This document shows positions 1-8,374 of a stretch of DNA of 64,000 bases, in pieces. How positions within the stretch are numbered: the stretch's first letter is position 1; each line of letters begins with the position of its first letter. The stretch is from NCBI RefSeq assembly GCF_021654455.1, contig NZ_AP024276.1:248001-312000 (forward strand), given 5' to 3'. This DNA is from Streptococcus parasuis. Lineage in GTDB: Bacteria; Bacillota; Bacilli; Lactobacillales; Streptococcaceae. Both the position numbers and the translations under genes were made by a program. Below the pieces are notes generated by a model that was not told the origin of the DNA, searched no databases, and saw nothing but the letters and a program-made list of their open reading frames with translations.

Positions 1-1
1 A

Positions 2-1381
2 GCGGCTATGACCAAGACGGCTGTGACAGGTTTGGCTCGGTCAGTCAAGTCAGACATTGATGCTTGTTATGAGGCTCTGAAAGATGCCAAGTATCCGCAG
101 ATTCATGTTTTCATTGCGACCAGTCCCATTCACCGTAAATATAAACTTCAAAAGACCAAAGAAGAAATTTTGTCGCAAATTACTGAACATGTCAGCTATG
201 CCCGTGAGCGTTTTGAGGTGGTGGAGTTCTCGCCAGAGGATGCAACGCGGACAGAGTTGGATTATTTGCTAGAAGTAGTGCAGACAGCGGTAGATGCTGG
301 TGCGACCTACATCAACATTCCAGATACAGTCGGCTTTACGACACCTCAGCACTACGGAGAAATTTTCCGTTACTTGACAACAAACGTCAAATCGGACCGT
401 GAGATTATTTTCAGTCCCCATTGCCATAATGACCTAGGTATGGCTGTTGCCAATACCCTTTCAGCTATTAAAAACGGTGCCGGTCGTGTCGAGGGAACTA
501 TCAACGGTATTGGTGAGCGGGCAGGAAATGCGGCCCTTGAAGAAGTAGCTGTTGCCCTTGAAATTCGGAAAGATTTCTATGATGTGACCAGTCCAATTGT
601 CCTAAAGGAAACGCTCAATACTTCGGAATTAGTCTCTCGCTTTTCAGGGATTGCCATTCCACGCAATAAGGCGGTGGTCGGTGGCAATGCCTTCTCTCAC
701 GAGTCAGGTATTCACCAAGATGGTGTCTTGAAAAATCCATTGACTTATGAAATCATTACACCTGAGTTGGTAGGGGTCAAGAAAAATTCTCTGCCACTGG
801 GTAAACTATCTGGTCGCCATGCCTTTGTGGAAAAGCTGAAAGAATTAGACTTGTATTTTGAAGAGAGTGACGTTGCTGGTCTCTTTGCTCGCTTTAAAAA
901 TCTGGCGGACAAGAAAGAAAAAATCACGGACGCAGATATTCGTGCTTTGGTAGCTGGGACAGAAATCAGCAATCGTGATGGTTTCCAATTTAAAGATTTG
1001 CGTTTGGATAGTCAGTCTGACGGAAGCATTCAGGCTCAAGTTACCTTTATCAATCAAGATGAGGAAGAAGTGGTTGTTGTTGAGTCAGGCAAGGGTTCGG
1101 TTGAGGCTGTCTTTAATGCCATTGACCAATTCTTCCAGCAGGAAATCAGCTTAGAACGCTATCATATTGACGCTATTACCGATGGAATTGATGCCCAAGC
1201 GCGTGTGCTTGTCGCCGTAGAAAACAAGGCAACAGAAACCGTCTTTAACGCCTCTGGTATTGACTTTGACGTATTGAAGGCTTCTGCAATTGCCTATATT
1301 CATGCCAATGTCATGGTACAGAAAGAAAATAGCGGACAGATTGATAAGAAACTATCTGAGAAAGAGTTGCCAACTAGCTAG
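2..1381 (+). CDS. leuA: 2-isopropylmalate synthase (5' end outside window)
   Basis: Catalyses the first committed step of leucine synthesis: acetyl-CoA plus 2-ketoisovalerate gives 2-isopropylmalate, in the cytosol. The reading frame is already open at base 2, and 457 residues are seen after an internal Met at base 8; family members have about 510-520, so roughly 50-60 N-terminal residues are missing. The HMGL-like barrel shows the metal-binding [11 protein letters not shown] segment and the NGIGERAGN segment. From about residue 340 on, the C-terminal part fits the leucine-sensing LeuA dimerisation domain. It ends 8 bp before leuB with an AGGAGG-like site between them, so it is operonic with leuBCD. 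The operon promoter is not in view. Confidence 0.95.
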   Translation, partial: AAMTKTAVTGLARSVKSDIDACYEALKDAKYPQIHVFIATSPIHRKYKLQKTKEEILSQITEHVSYARERFEVVEFSPEDATRTELDYLLEVVQTAVDAGATYINIPDTVGFTTPQHYGEIFRYLTTNVKSDREIIFSPHCHNDLGMAVANTLSAIKNGAGRVEGTINGIGERAGNAALEEVAVALEIRKDFYDVTSPIVLKETLNTSELVSRFSGIAIPRNKAVVGGNAFSHESGIHQDGVLKNPLTYEIITPELVGVKKNSLPLGKLSGRHAFVEKLKELDLYFEESDVAGLFARFKNLADKKEKITDADIRALVAGTEISNRDGFQFKDLRLDSQSDGSIQAQVTFINQDEEEVVVVESGKGSVEAVFNAIDQFFQQEISLERYHIDAITDGIDAQARVLVAVENKATETVFNASGIDFDVLKASAIAYIHANVMVQKENSGQIDKKLSEKELPTS

Positions 1382-1389
1382 GAGGAAAT

Positions 1390-2442
1390 ATGACGAAAAA
1401 AATTGTAGCCTTGGCTGGTGATGGAATCGGTCCTGAAATCATGGAGGCTGGCCTAGCAGTCCTCGAGGCTGTTGCTGGGCAAGTAGGATTTGATTATGAG
1501 ATTGAGGAGAGAGCTTTTGGTGGCGCTGGGATTGATGCGGCTGGCCATCCTCTACCAGATGCTACCTTACAAGCCTGCCGTCAGGCGGATGCGATTTTGT
1601 TAGCAGCTATCGGTAGCCCTCAATATGATGATGCAGCTGTTCGACCAGAACAAGGCTTGCTTCAACTTCGGAAGGAATTGGGTCTCTTTGCCAATATCCG
1701 TCCGGTCAAAATTTTTGATAGCCTGAAAGACTGTTCTCCTCTGAAAGCCGACCGGCTGGACGGTGTGGATTTGGTCATGGTACGAGAGTTGACAGGTGGG
1801 ATTTATTTTGGAGAGCATATTCTGGAGACAGACCAAGCCAGCGATAGCAATACCTATCAGGCAGAAGAGATTGAGCGGGTTGTCCGCTCTGCCTTTGACC
1901 TAGCCCGAAAAAGACGGAAAAAAGTCACCAGCATTGATAAGCAAAATGTACTGGCGACGTCAAAATTGTGGCGGAAGGTAGCGGATGAGGTGGCTAAGGA
2001 CTACCCAGATGTGACCTTGGAGCACCAGTTGGTGGATAGTGCAGCCATGCTTTTGATTACCAATCCTAGTCGATTTGACGTCTTGGTGACGGAAAATCTT
2101 TTCGGAGATATTTTGTCGGATGAGGCCAGCGTATTAACAGGAACGCTAGGGGTTCTGCCTTCTGCTAGTCATGCGGTGGCAGGTCCCAGTCTCTACGAAC
2201 CTATCCATGGTTCGGCACCCGATATTGCAGGTCAGGGCATTGCCAATCCTGTCAGTATGATTCTATCTGTTGCCATGATGCTGGAAGAAAGTTTTGATTT
2301 GATCCAAGCAGGTCAGGGCATTCGCCAAGCCGTTGAAGAAGTCTTTGCCAAGGGGATTTTCACTAAAGACCTAGGTGGTAGCGCCTCTACCAAAGAAATA
2401 ACCGCGACTATTATTGAACAGCTTGAAAGGAGGTCAACATGA
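1390..2442 (+). CDS. leuB: 3-isopropylmalate dehydrogenase
   Basis: Oxidises and decarboxylates 3-isopropylmalate with NAD+ to 2-ketoisocaproate, the keto acid of leucine. The 350 residues match the usual family length. Seen motifs are the N-terminal GDGIGPEI, the substrate-binding arginines around [12 protein letters not shown] and [11 protein letters not shown], the metal-binding D at [10 protein letters not shown], and the nucleotide-binding [12 protein letters not shown]. Start ATG follows AGGAGG by 5 bases. Its stop overlaps the leuC start as ATGA, which suggests translational coupling. Confidence 0.96.
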   Translation: MTKKIVALAGDGIGPEIMEAGLAVLEAVAGQVGFDYEIEERAFGGAGIDAAGHPLPDATLQACRQADAILLAAIGSPQYDDAAVRPEQGLLQLRKELGLFANIRPVKIFDSLKDCSPLKADRLDGVDLVMVRELTGGIYFGEHILETDQASDSNTYQAEEIERVVRSAFDLARKRRKKVTSIDKQNVLATSKLWRKVADEVAKDYPDVTLEHQLVDSAAMLLITNPSRFDVLVTENLFGDILSDEASVLTGTLGVLPSASHAVAGPSLYEPIHGSAPDIAGQGIANPVSMILSVAMMLEESFDLIQAGQGIRQAVEEVFAKGIFTKDLGGSASTKEITATIIEQLERRST

Positions 2443-3830
2443 GTGGCAAATCCATTTTTGACAAGCTATGGGATCGCCATGTGATTACAGGGCAGGAAGG
2501 TCAGCCCCAGCTCCTCTATGTCGACCAACATTATGTTCATGAGGTGACCAGTCCCCAGGCCTTTCAAGGACTGAGGGATACAGGGCGACCTGTTCGGCGC
2601 CCAGACTTGACCTTTGCGACTTTTGACCACAACGTACCAACCGTCGATATTCACAATATCCGTGATGTCATTTCCAAGGCTCAGATGGATGCCTTGGCGA
2701 AGAATATAGAAGATTTCGACATTCCCCACGTAGCCCACGGTTCGGAACATCAGGGCATTGTCCACATGGTTGGACCAGAAACAGGTCGGACCCAGCCAGG
2801 TAAGTTCATTGTCTGTGGGGATAGCCATACGGCGACCCACGGAGCATTTGGAGCCATTGCCTTTGGGATCGGCACTTCCGAAGTGGAGCACGTTCTCGCT
2901 ACCCAAACAATCTGGCAGGTCAAACCTAAGCGACTCCTAGTGGAGTTTGTCGGTCAGGCCCAAGCAGGTGTCTATGCCAAGGACTTTATCCTGGCTCTGA
3001 TTGCCCGCTACGGCGTGGATTGTGGTTTGGGTCATGTGGTGGAGTTTGCTGGTCCAGTCATCGACCGACTCAGCATGGAAGAGCGGATGACCATTTGTAA
3101 TATGTCCATTGAGTTCGGCTCTAAGATGGGCATTATGGCTCCAGACCAGACCACTTTTGACTACCTGCGAGGTCGTGAGTGTGCACCAGCGGACTTTGAG
3201 GCGGCGGTGGCAGACTGGAAGGAGCTCTACTCAGATGCCGACACCGTCTATGACAAGCATCTAGTCCTTGATGTGTCGGACTTAGCACCGATGGTCACTT
3301 GGGGGACCACGCCTGCTATGGGGGTTAGCTTTGACGAAACCTTCCCAGCCATCCGTGACCACAACGACGAGCGGGCCTACGCTTACATGGACTTGGCTCC
3401 AGGGCAAAAGGCTGCGGACATTCCCGTTGGCTATGTCTTCCTAGGCTCTTGTACCAATGCTCGCCTCAGCGATTTGCAGCTGGCAGCTAGGATTGTTAAG
3501 GGGCGGAATATAGCAGAGCAGGTTACGGCCATTGTCGTTCCAGGTAGTCGCCCTGTCAAGCGAGCTGCAGAAAAGCTTGGGCTAGACAAAATTTTCATGG
3601 AGGCAGGCTTTGAATGGCGAGATCCAGGTTGCTCCATGTGTCTGGGTATGAATCCAGACAAGGTACCTGCTGGTGTCCACTGCGCCTCTACAAGTAATCG
3701 AAACTTTGAAGACCGACAGGGCTTTGGGGCCAAGACCCACTTGTGTAGTCCTGCTATGGCTGCCGCAGCTGCGCTTTTTGGACGATTTGTCGACACTAGA
3801 CAGCTAGACATTCTCAAGGAGGGAGTTTAA
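2439..3830 (+). CDS. leuC: 3-isopropylmalate dehydratase large subunit
   Basis: Large subunit of isopropylmalate isomerase, which converts 2- to 3-isopropylmalate through a 4Fe-4S cluster. The 463 residues are full family length. The cluster cysteines are visible in GSCTNAR (about residue 339) and in PGCSMC (about residue 399). Early motifs typical of the aconitase fold are DHNVPT and [12 protein letters not shown]. It overlaps leuB by 4 bases and meets leuD at TAATG, so the two subunits are probably made in a coupled way. Confidence 0.96.
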   Translation: MSGKSIFDKLWDRHVITGQEGQPQLLYVDQHYVHEVTSPQAFQGLRDTGRPVRRPDLTFATFDHNVPTVDIHNIRDVISKAQMDALAKNIEDFDIPHVAHGSEHQGIVHMVGPETGRTQPGKFIVCGDSHTATHGAFGAIAFGIGTSEVEHVLATQTIWQVKPKRLLVEFVGQAQAGVYAKDFILALIARYGVDCGLGHVVEFAGPVIDRLSMEERMTICNMSIEFGSKMGIMAPDQTTFDYLRGRECAPADFEAAVADWKELYSDADTVYDKHLVLDVSDLAPMVTWGTTPAMGVSFDETFPAIRDHNDERAYAYMDLAPGQKAADIPVGYVFLGSCTNARLSDLQLAARIVKGRNIAEQVTAIVVPGSRPVKRAAEKLGLDKIFMEAGFEWRDPGCSMCLGMNPDKVPAGVHCASTSNRNFEDRQGFGAKTHLCSPAMAAAAALFGRFVDTRQLDILKEGV

Positions 3831-4423
3831 TGCACCAATTTACCACATGGACAGGAACAACCGTTCCGCTCATGAATGATAATATTGATACTGACCAACT
3901 CCTGCCCAAGCAGTTTCTCAAGCTGATTGACAAAAAAGGATTTGGCAAGTATCTGCTCTATGCTTGGCGGTATTTGGATGATAACTACACGGATAATCCT
4001 GACTTCATTCTCAATCAGCCTGAGTATCAAGGAGCTAGTATCCTCATATCTGGGGATAACTTCGGAGCAGGTTCCTCTAGGGAACACGCTGCTTGGGCTC
4101 TGGCAGATTATGGCTTCAAGGTCATCATTGCAGGCTCCTTTGGAGATATTCATTACAACAATGACTTGAACAACGGCATTCTGCCCATTATCCAGCCCAA
4201 AGAAGTCAGGGACCAACTGGCTCAGCTGGCTCCTGACCAAGAAATCACGGTTGACTTGGCAGACCAGTTGATACGGACGCCTTTTGGGGAATTCCCATTT
4301 GACATCGAACAGGACTGGAAACACAAGTTGCTCAATGGTTTGGATGATATTGGTATTACATTGCAGTATCAGGATTTGATTGCTGAGTATGAACTGAATA
4401 GACCAAGCTACTGGCAAAACTAG
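3830..4423 (+). CDS. leuD: 3-isopropylmalate dehydratase small subunit
   Basis: Small (swivel-domain) subunit that pairs with LeuC. It has 197 residues, normal for bacterial LeuD. Typical segments are [13 protein letters not shown] near the N-terminus and [17 protein letters not shown] in the middle, the latter being the substrate-recognition loop. It is the last gene of the visible leu operon. Its TAG stop lies inside the left terminal repeat of the hairpin element that follows, so no normal operon terminator is seen directly after it. Confidence 0.95.
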   Translation: MHQFTTWTGTTVPLMNDNIDTDQLLPKQFLKLIDKKGFGKYLLYAWRYLDDNYTDNPDFILNQPEYQGASILISGDNFGAGSSREHAAWALADYGFKVIIAGSFGDIHYNNDLNNGILPIIQPKEVRDQLAQLAPDQEITVDLADQLIRTPFGEFPFDIEQDWKHKLLNGLDDIGITLQYQDLIAEYELNRPSYWQN

Positions 4424-4701
4424 AGTCTTCCATTTTATCTTTTATTACTGCGACGAACGAGGAAACTCCGTTTCCCTATTTCCAACTTCAAATAATTTCA
4501 TCATTATTTGAACTCGCTTTGCCGTACTTTACAAGCGTTACTTACTATCGTAAGTATGATTTTAAAACTTCAACAGTCACTACTCTGACTGTTGAATCTA
4601 TCTGCGGCTCGTTGACACGAACAATGTTCGTTTTATCTCCAACCTCTAACTGTCTCCCAGACAGTTAGAGCTAGTACTAAAAGCAAACTGAAAGACTCCT
4701 A
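4421..4701. repeat. MITE-like palindromic hairpin-chain repeat
   Basis: This fills the gap between leuD and the YrdC-like gene. Its ends are imperfect inverted repeats of about 28 bp (4421-4449 against 4673-4701; both read GAGTCTT then a T-rich stretch ending TACT), with about three quarters of the positions matching. Inside are six short perfect hairpins: 4461-4475, 4487-4512, 4540-4555, 4569-4596, 4618-4630 and 4644-4670. Twice the pattern is hairpin, then TATYTCCAAC, then a longer hairpin of unrelated sequence. It has no reading frame, so it would be non-autonomous. A third copy of the inner unit lies at 40988-41049. Confidence 0.6.
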
Positions 4702-4763
4702 CAAAATATGAAGAAAACATGCAGGTCGCTCTGCTATGAAATAAAAGAAAAGAGGAAATTATT

Positions 4764-5549
4764 ATGACGAAACAAATTCACTGGGATGGCGCACTTTCAC
4801 AAGAAGGTCTTGACATTATCAAGGGTGAGGGGGGCGTGATTGTCTGCCCGACTAAGGTTGGCTACATCATCATGACATCTGACAAGGCTGGCTTGGAGCG
4901 TAAATTTGATGCCAAAGAGCGCAAGCGTAATAAGCCGGGTGTGGTCCTTTGTGGTAGCATGGAGGAGCTTCGTGAGTTGGCTCAGTTGACTCCTGAGATT
5001 GATGCTTTCTACCAAAAACATTGGGATGAGGACATTTTGTTGGGTTGTATCCTGCCTTGGAAACCAGAGGCTTACGCCAAGTTGCAGGCTTATGGCGATG
5101 GTCGTGAAGAGTTGATGACCGACGTTCGTGGTACTTCTTGCTTTGTTATCAAGTTTGGTGTGGCTGGCGAGCAGATTGCTAAGGAAATGTGGGAAAAAGA
5201 AGGCCGTATGGTCTACGCTTCATCTGCTAACCCATCAGGTAAAGGAAATCGTGGTAAGGTAGAAGGTATCGGTGAGCGTATCGCGTCTAAGGTAGATTTG
5301 ATTATCGAGGCGGATGACTACGTGGCCTCTATCCAGCCAGACAAGACCATTGAAACCCGCTATGAGCAAGGGGTTATGGTGTCTATGGTAGACAAAGATG
5401 GTAAACTGATTCCAGAACAAGGTGCAGATAGCCGTTCTATCAGCCCATGCCCAGTTGTCATCCGTAAGGGTCTGGACATCGATAAAATTATGATGCACTT
5501 GTCTGATCACTTCAACTCTTGGGATTATAGACAAGGGGAATATTACTAA
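4764..5549 (+). CDS. Sua5/YciO/YrdC-family protein
   Basis: A 261-residue protein of the YrdC fold, whose best-known members make threonylcarbamoyl-AMP for tRNA t6A modification. Visible are GGVIVCPTKVGYIIMTSDKAG (positions 24-44, matching the family's PTDTVYGL region with changes) and the VYASSANPSGKGN loop, which is the ATP-binding SANxSG motif. The altered N-terminal motif suggests a paralogue rather than the main t6A enzyme, so the substrate is uncertain. The RBS is AGAGGAAA. A terminator at 5558 follows directly. Confidence 0.75.
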   Translation: MTKQIHWDGALSQEGLDIIKGEGGVIVCPTKVGYIIMTSDKAGLERKFDAKERKRNKPGVVLCGSMEELRELAQLTPEIDAFYQKHWDEDILLGCILPWKPEAYAKLQAYGDGREELMTDVRGTSCFVIKFGVAGEQIAKEMWEKEGRMVYASSANPSGKGNRGKVEGIGERIASKVDLIIEADDYVASIQPDKTIETRYEQGVMVSMVDKDGKLIPEQGADSRSISPCPVVIRKGLDIDKIMMHLSDHFNSWDYRQGEYY

Positions 5550-5557
5550 GATAATTG

Positions 5558-5583
5558 AGAACGATCCGAAAGGGTCGTTTTTT
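5558..5583 (+). terminator. Terminator after the YrdC-like gene
   Basis: Stem ACGATCC / GGGTCGT with a GAAA loop, then six T. These 26 bases are identical to those at 6165-6190, so the toxin-antitoxin pair lies between two copies. Confidence 0.85.
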
Positions 5584-5605
5584 GCTCTAATCTATCTAGT
5601 ATTGG

Positions 5606-5642
5606 TTTACAATTTTCGCAAAATGTGTTACAATGTAACACA
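5606..5642 (+). promoter_or_regulatory. Promoter and palindromic operator of the toxin-antitoxin pair
   Basis: TTTACA at 5606 and TACAAT at 5629 are 17 bp apart. The -10 lies inside a perfect palindrome, TGTGTTAC-AAT-GTAACACA (5624-5642). This is the usual layout for autorepression by the antitoxin or the toxin-antitoxin complex. The link to this antitoxin is inference. Confidence 0.75.
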
Positions 5643-5660
5643 AAGAAGTGAGGTGAACTG

Positions 5661-5882
5661 ATGAGTACAGTAACTATCCGATTAAACAAAGAGGAAGAAG
5701 TATTTTTCAAGAGCTATGCTCAATTGACTGGTCAAAGTCTTTCAAGTTTATTTAAGAAGGCGCTTGAGCGTGATATTGAGGATGAGTATGATTTGAGCAT
5801 TTACCATCAAGCCTACGAGGAGTACCAGAAAGATCCTGAAACCATCAGTCATGCTGATTTCAAGAAGGAACTTGGTCTGTAA
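5661..5882 (+). CDS. RelB/DinJ-family antitoxin
   Basis: A 73-residue protein opening with MSTVTIRLNKEEEVFFKSYA, the ribbon-helix-helix DNA-binding start shared by RelB/DinJ-type antitoxins, then an acidic C-terminal tail that would wrap the toxin. RBS GAGGTG precedes the ATG. The toxin gene starts one base after the stop codon. Expected role: neutralise the downstream RelE-type toxin and repress the shared promoter through the palindrome at 5624-5642. Confidence 0.85.
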   Translation: MSTVTIRLNKEEEVFFKSYAQLTGQSLSSLFKKALERDIEDEYDLSIYHQAYEEYQKDPETISHADFKKELGL

Positions 5883-5883
5883 T

Positions 5884-6144
5884 ATGTTTCATGTAGAGTA
5901 TTCTAAGAAGGCGCAGAAACAAATCAGAAAATTGGATAAGCAAATCCAAAGATTATTATTTGCATGGGTGGATAAACACTTAGACGGTACAGTTAATCCG
6001 AGGTTGCATGGCAAGGGATTGACAGGGGACCATGCCAATGAGTGGCGTTATCGTATCGGTGATTATCGGCTGATTTGCGATATTCAGGATGATAGGATGG
6101 TTATTCTGGCACTTGAATTTGGTCATCGTAGAGATATTTATTAA
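5884..6144 (+). CDS. RelE/ParE-family toxin
   Basis: An 86-residue protein typical of the RelE superfamily: MFHVEYSKKAQKQIRKLDK, then GLTGDHANEWRYRIGDYRLI and a C-terminal VILALEFGHRRDIY. The basic residues and the terminal GHRRDIY resemble those used by RelE/YafQ toxins to cut mRNA on the ribosome. The start is set at ATG 5884, right after the antitoxin stop, because in-frame codons upstream lie inside the antitoxin gene. Whether it inhibits translation (RelE) or gyrase (ParE) cannot be told from sequence alone; RelE is more likely with this antitoxin. Confidence 0.87.
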   Translation: MFHVEYSKKAQKQIRKLDKQIQRLLFAWVDKHLDGTVNPRLHGKGLTGDHANEWRYRIGDYRLICDIQDDRMVILALEFGHRRDIY

Positions 6145-6164
6145 AAGCTGGTCTAATATAAGGT

Positions 6165-6191
6165 AGAACGATCCGAAAGGGTCGTTTTTTT
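6165..6191 (+). terminator. Terminator after the toxin gene
   Basis: Same stem, GAAA loop and T run as at 5558-5583, with one extra T. It closes the toxin-antitoxin unit. Confidence 0.85.
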
Positions 6192-6196
6192 GTACC

Positions 6197-6227
6197 AGAA
6201 AAAACTGACCGAGATTTCAGTCAGTTT
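6197..6227 (-). terminator. Terminator of the Rgg-type gene (minus strand)
   Basis: Stem AAACTGAC (6202-6209) / GTCAGTTT (6220-6227), with a T run on the minus strand side. It closely resembles the one at 10724-10750. Confidence 0.75.
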
Positions 6228-7077
6228 GGTGTTGTTTGATAAGTGATTGGAGGTTGTCGAATAGGTTTTGCTCGTCTGTCAGTTCTAAGATTTGTAACCC
6301 TTTTTCCATCAGTTCTTGCTTGTTTTGGGCTATACCTAGATAGACATAGGCACGGGCTAGTTGATCATAGCGTTTTTCTTTCTTAGCTAGGTCCATGAGT
6401 TTGGTGGCGAAAAAAGTAGACTTACTGTACTGTCTTTGTTCCAAGAAAAAATAAGAAAGTGATCGATAATGTGACAGTATAGTGGGTTGAATTTTCTTGT
6501 AATCCTTGTATTTTTCTAATCGCTTTAGAAGAAGATTGGCAGTTTCTTCAAGAGTATCAAGTGAAGAAATCTTGGATAAGAGAGTACCGACTAAGATAAT
6601 ATCATTATGGTACCAGTTGTCATATCGCTCCAATTCTGACCAGAGGAGCTTAGAAAGAGTTTCAGCTTCTTCGGAAAGTTGATTGAAAGAAGTACTGTTT
6701 CGAACGGCTACTACAGTTTTTAAAAGTTGACATTTTCGACGGATAGGACCATCATCTGGTTCTTTTTTCAAATGGTTGTGGCAACGCTTTATCAAATCCT
6801 CCATGGTCTTAGTGGTCGGATTTTTGAGATTATCTATATCATAGAGCAATTGTTGGCGTTGGCTAGGCTGATAGTAGTTACAGAGGTATTCAAACTCCTC
6901 GAAGTTCATATCCACCTGTTTGAGTAAGAAACGCATGAGCTCATAGCTAGGAATGTTCTGATTTTTCTCGAAACGTACCAAGGTCGTTCGATTGATATAA
7001 TCCCCACAAATCTGCTCCTGACTCAAACGTTTACTTTTCCGAATGCTCTTATAAACACTTCCGTAATTCCATCTCAT
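6217..7077 (-). CDS. Rgg/GadR/MutR-type transcriptional regulator
   Basis: About 286 residues with an N-terminal helix-turn-helix (GSVYKSIRKSKRLSQEQICGD then NRTTLVRFEKNQNIPS), followed by a helical repeat region as in Rgg regulators, which often sense short exported peptides. I set the start at ATG 7077, because GGAG lies 7 bases before it; the TTG at 7083 is only 2 bases from that site. The gene faces away from a 70-residue membrane protein and an ABC transporter, which are plausible targets. No hydrophobic pheromone gene with a ribosome site was found beside it, so the ligand is open. Confidence 0.85.
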   Translation of the reverse strand: MRWNYGSVYKSIRKSKRLSQEQICGDYINRTTLVRFEKNQNIPSYELMRFLLKQVDMNFEEFEYLCNYYQPSQRQQLLYDIDNLKNPTTKTMEDLIKRCHNHLKKEPDDGPIRRKCQLLKTVVAVRNSTSFNQLSEEAETLSKLLWSELERYDNWYHNDIILVGTLLSKISSLDTLEETANLLLKRLEKYKDYKKIQPTILSHYRSLSYFFLEQRQYSKSTFFATKLMDLAKKEKRYDQLARAYVYLGIAQNKQELMEKGLQILELTDEQNLFDNLQSLIKQHQTD

Positions 7078-7207
7078 GTTCAAACTCCTTCAAAAAATGT
7101 GATTATTTGCAACAAAATGAATTAGCATTATAAAAATAGTATATCATAATAATGTGGAAATATTGTTTTTCTGCATATAAAAATAGGTTGATAAAAGGAG
7201 TAACCTA

Positions 7208-7420
7208 ATGAAACAGATTGATAAAAGTACTTTATTTTTAAGTAGTGTCATTGTTCTTTCGTGTAGTGTCCTATTGTTTCATATGGACCCGATTCAGATT
7301 GTAGATAGAGAGATTTGGCTCTGGCTAAATTCATTTATTCATGTACTATTTTTAAAACCTGCTGCTAGTCTAGGCGTTCTTGTGGGGCTTTATTTGCTGT
7401 ATAAGGCTTTCAAGAAGTAG
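7208..7420 (+). CDS. Small two-helix membrane protein, unknown function
   Basis: 70 residues with two likely membrane helices (about residues 8-25 and 48-66) and a short outside loop with WLWLNSF. RBS AAAGGAG lies 7 bases before the ATG. A promoter TTGCAA (7107) / TATAAA (7129) is possible. It sits between the divergent Rgg-type gene and the ABC transporter 70 bp on, so it may belong to the Rgg target unit. I recognise no family. Confidence 0.65.
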   Translation: MKQIDKSTLFLSSVIVLSCSVLLFHMDPIQIVDREIWLWLNSFIHVLFLKPAASLGVLVGLYLLYKAFKK

Positions 7421-7489
7421 TCTAGCCAATAATATGCTGATGAAAGGCTGTTGTTTTGCTCTGCCATTTCTCCAAAGAAAGGAGTTTCT

Positions 7490-8374
7490 ATGCTAAAAGT
7501 AGTCGATGTCTGTAAGCGATACGGTGCCCACCAGGTCTTGTCTTATGTGTCCTTTGAGTTGCAAGCGGGGGACTTGGTGGCCCTGGTAGGTCCCAATGGT
7601 GTGGGAAAATCCACCCTCCTAAATATCATCAGCAATACAGAAACCGTTGATCGTGGGTCGGTAACTATCAATGGTCGGCCCAATAGTGACCGAGCGATTT
7701 TTCAGGATATGTCTGTCATGTTGGATGCTCAAGCTCTTTATCCACAGTTGACGGGTTATGACCATCTGACTTATGTGGCTGCCACCCACAAGCTGGGGAA
7801 AAAGGAAGTGGATGTCCTAGTGGAAGAACTGGGGATGGGCTACTATGTCAAAAAGCGGGTGGCTGGCTATTCCATGGGTATGAAGCAGAAGCTGCTCTTT
7901 GCCATGGCTGTCCTTCCCAAGCCCAAGCTCTTGTTGCTGGATGAACCCCATATCGGCTTGGACCCGACCAATATCATCCAGCAGCGGGAATTTCTTCTAA
8001 ACCTACAAGCAGAAGGTGTTGCCATTTTTCTTTCTTCCCACCATCTGTCGGAGATTGAGAAGCTGACCAATCAGGTTTATTTTCTCAAGGCCAGCAAGTT
8101 GATTGCCACAGAAGTGGAGTTGACGGCGGATTATGATTACCATCTTGCTGTGGAAAACTCCAAGCAGGTTCAGGAATTTTTACGGGATTATCCTCAACTC
8201 TTGTGGAAAAAGGCAGAGCAGGGTCTGGTGGAAATCTTCTTACCCGAGCGAGATTTACTGGATTGTTTGGATCGTATTCCAATCCAGCAGGTGGCTGGCC
8301 TTACAAAAGCCAGCGACTATATGGAAACCCTCTATCGTGATCTCTACGTGGAGGAAGGTGGTGAGGGGATATGA
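7490..8374 (+). CDS. ABC transporter ATP-binding protein
   Basis: 294 residues. Walker A is GPNGVGKST (about residue 37), the signature region is YSMGMKQKL, Walker B is LLLLDEPHIGLD, and the H-loop is SSHH. The short form with a C-terminal extension resembles BcrA/CcmA-type exporters. The start is ATG 7490 after AAAGGAG; an upstream TTG would add 13 unlikely residues. It overlaps the permease gene by 4 bases (ATGA), so the two form one transporter. Substrate unknown; peptide or drug export is the common role of the family. Confidence 0.9.
   Translation: MLKVVDVCKRYGAHQVLSYVSFELQAGDLVALVGPNGVGKSTLLNIISNTETVDRGSVTINGRPNSDRAIFQDMSVMLDAQALYPQLTGYDHLTYVAATHKLGKKEVDVLVEELGMGYYVKKRVAGYSMGMKQKLLFAMAVLPKPKLLLLDEPHIGLDPTNIIQQREFLLNLQAEGVAIFLSSHHLSEIEKLTNQVYFLKASKLIATEVELTADYDYHLAVENSKQVQEFLRDYPQLLWKKAEQGLVEIFLPERDLLDCLDRIPIQQVAGLTKASDYMETLYRDLYVEEGGEGI

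Noticed and set aside
2466-2906. Long minus-strand frame inside leuC
   Set aside because: Shadow of leuC; no ribosome site and no known domain.
3827-4417. 196-codon minus-strand frame covering all of leuD
   Set aside because: A frame antisense to leuD caused by codon usage; leuD itself is certain.
7154-7210. 18-codon ORF (MWKYCFSAYKNRLIKGVT) just before the small membrane protein, as a possible Rgg pheromone
   Set aside because: No ribosome site, not clearly hydrophobic, and its end overlaps the ribosome site and start of the next gene.
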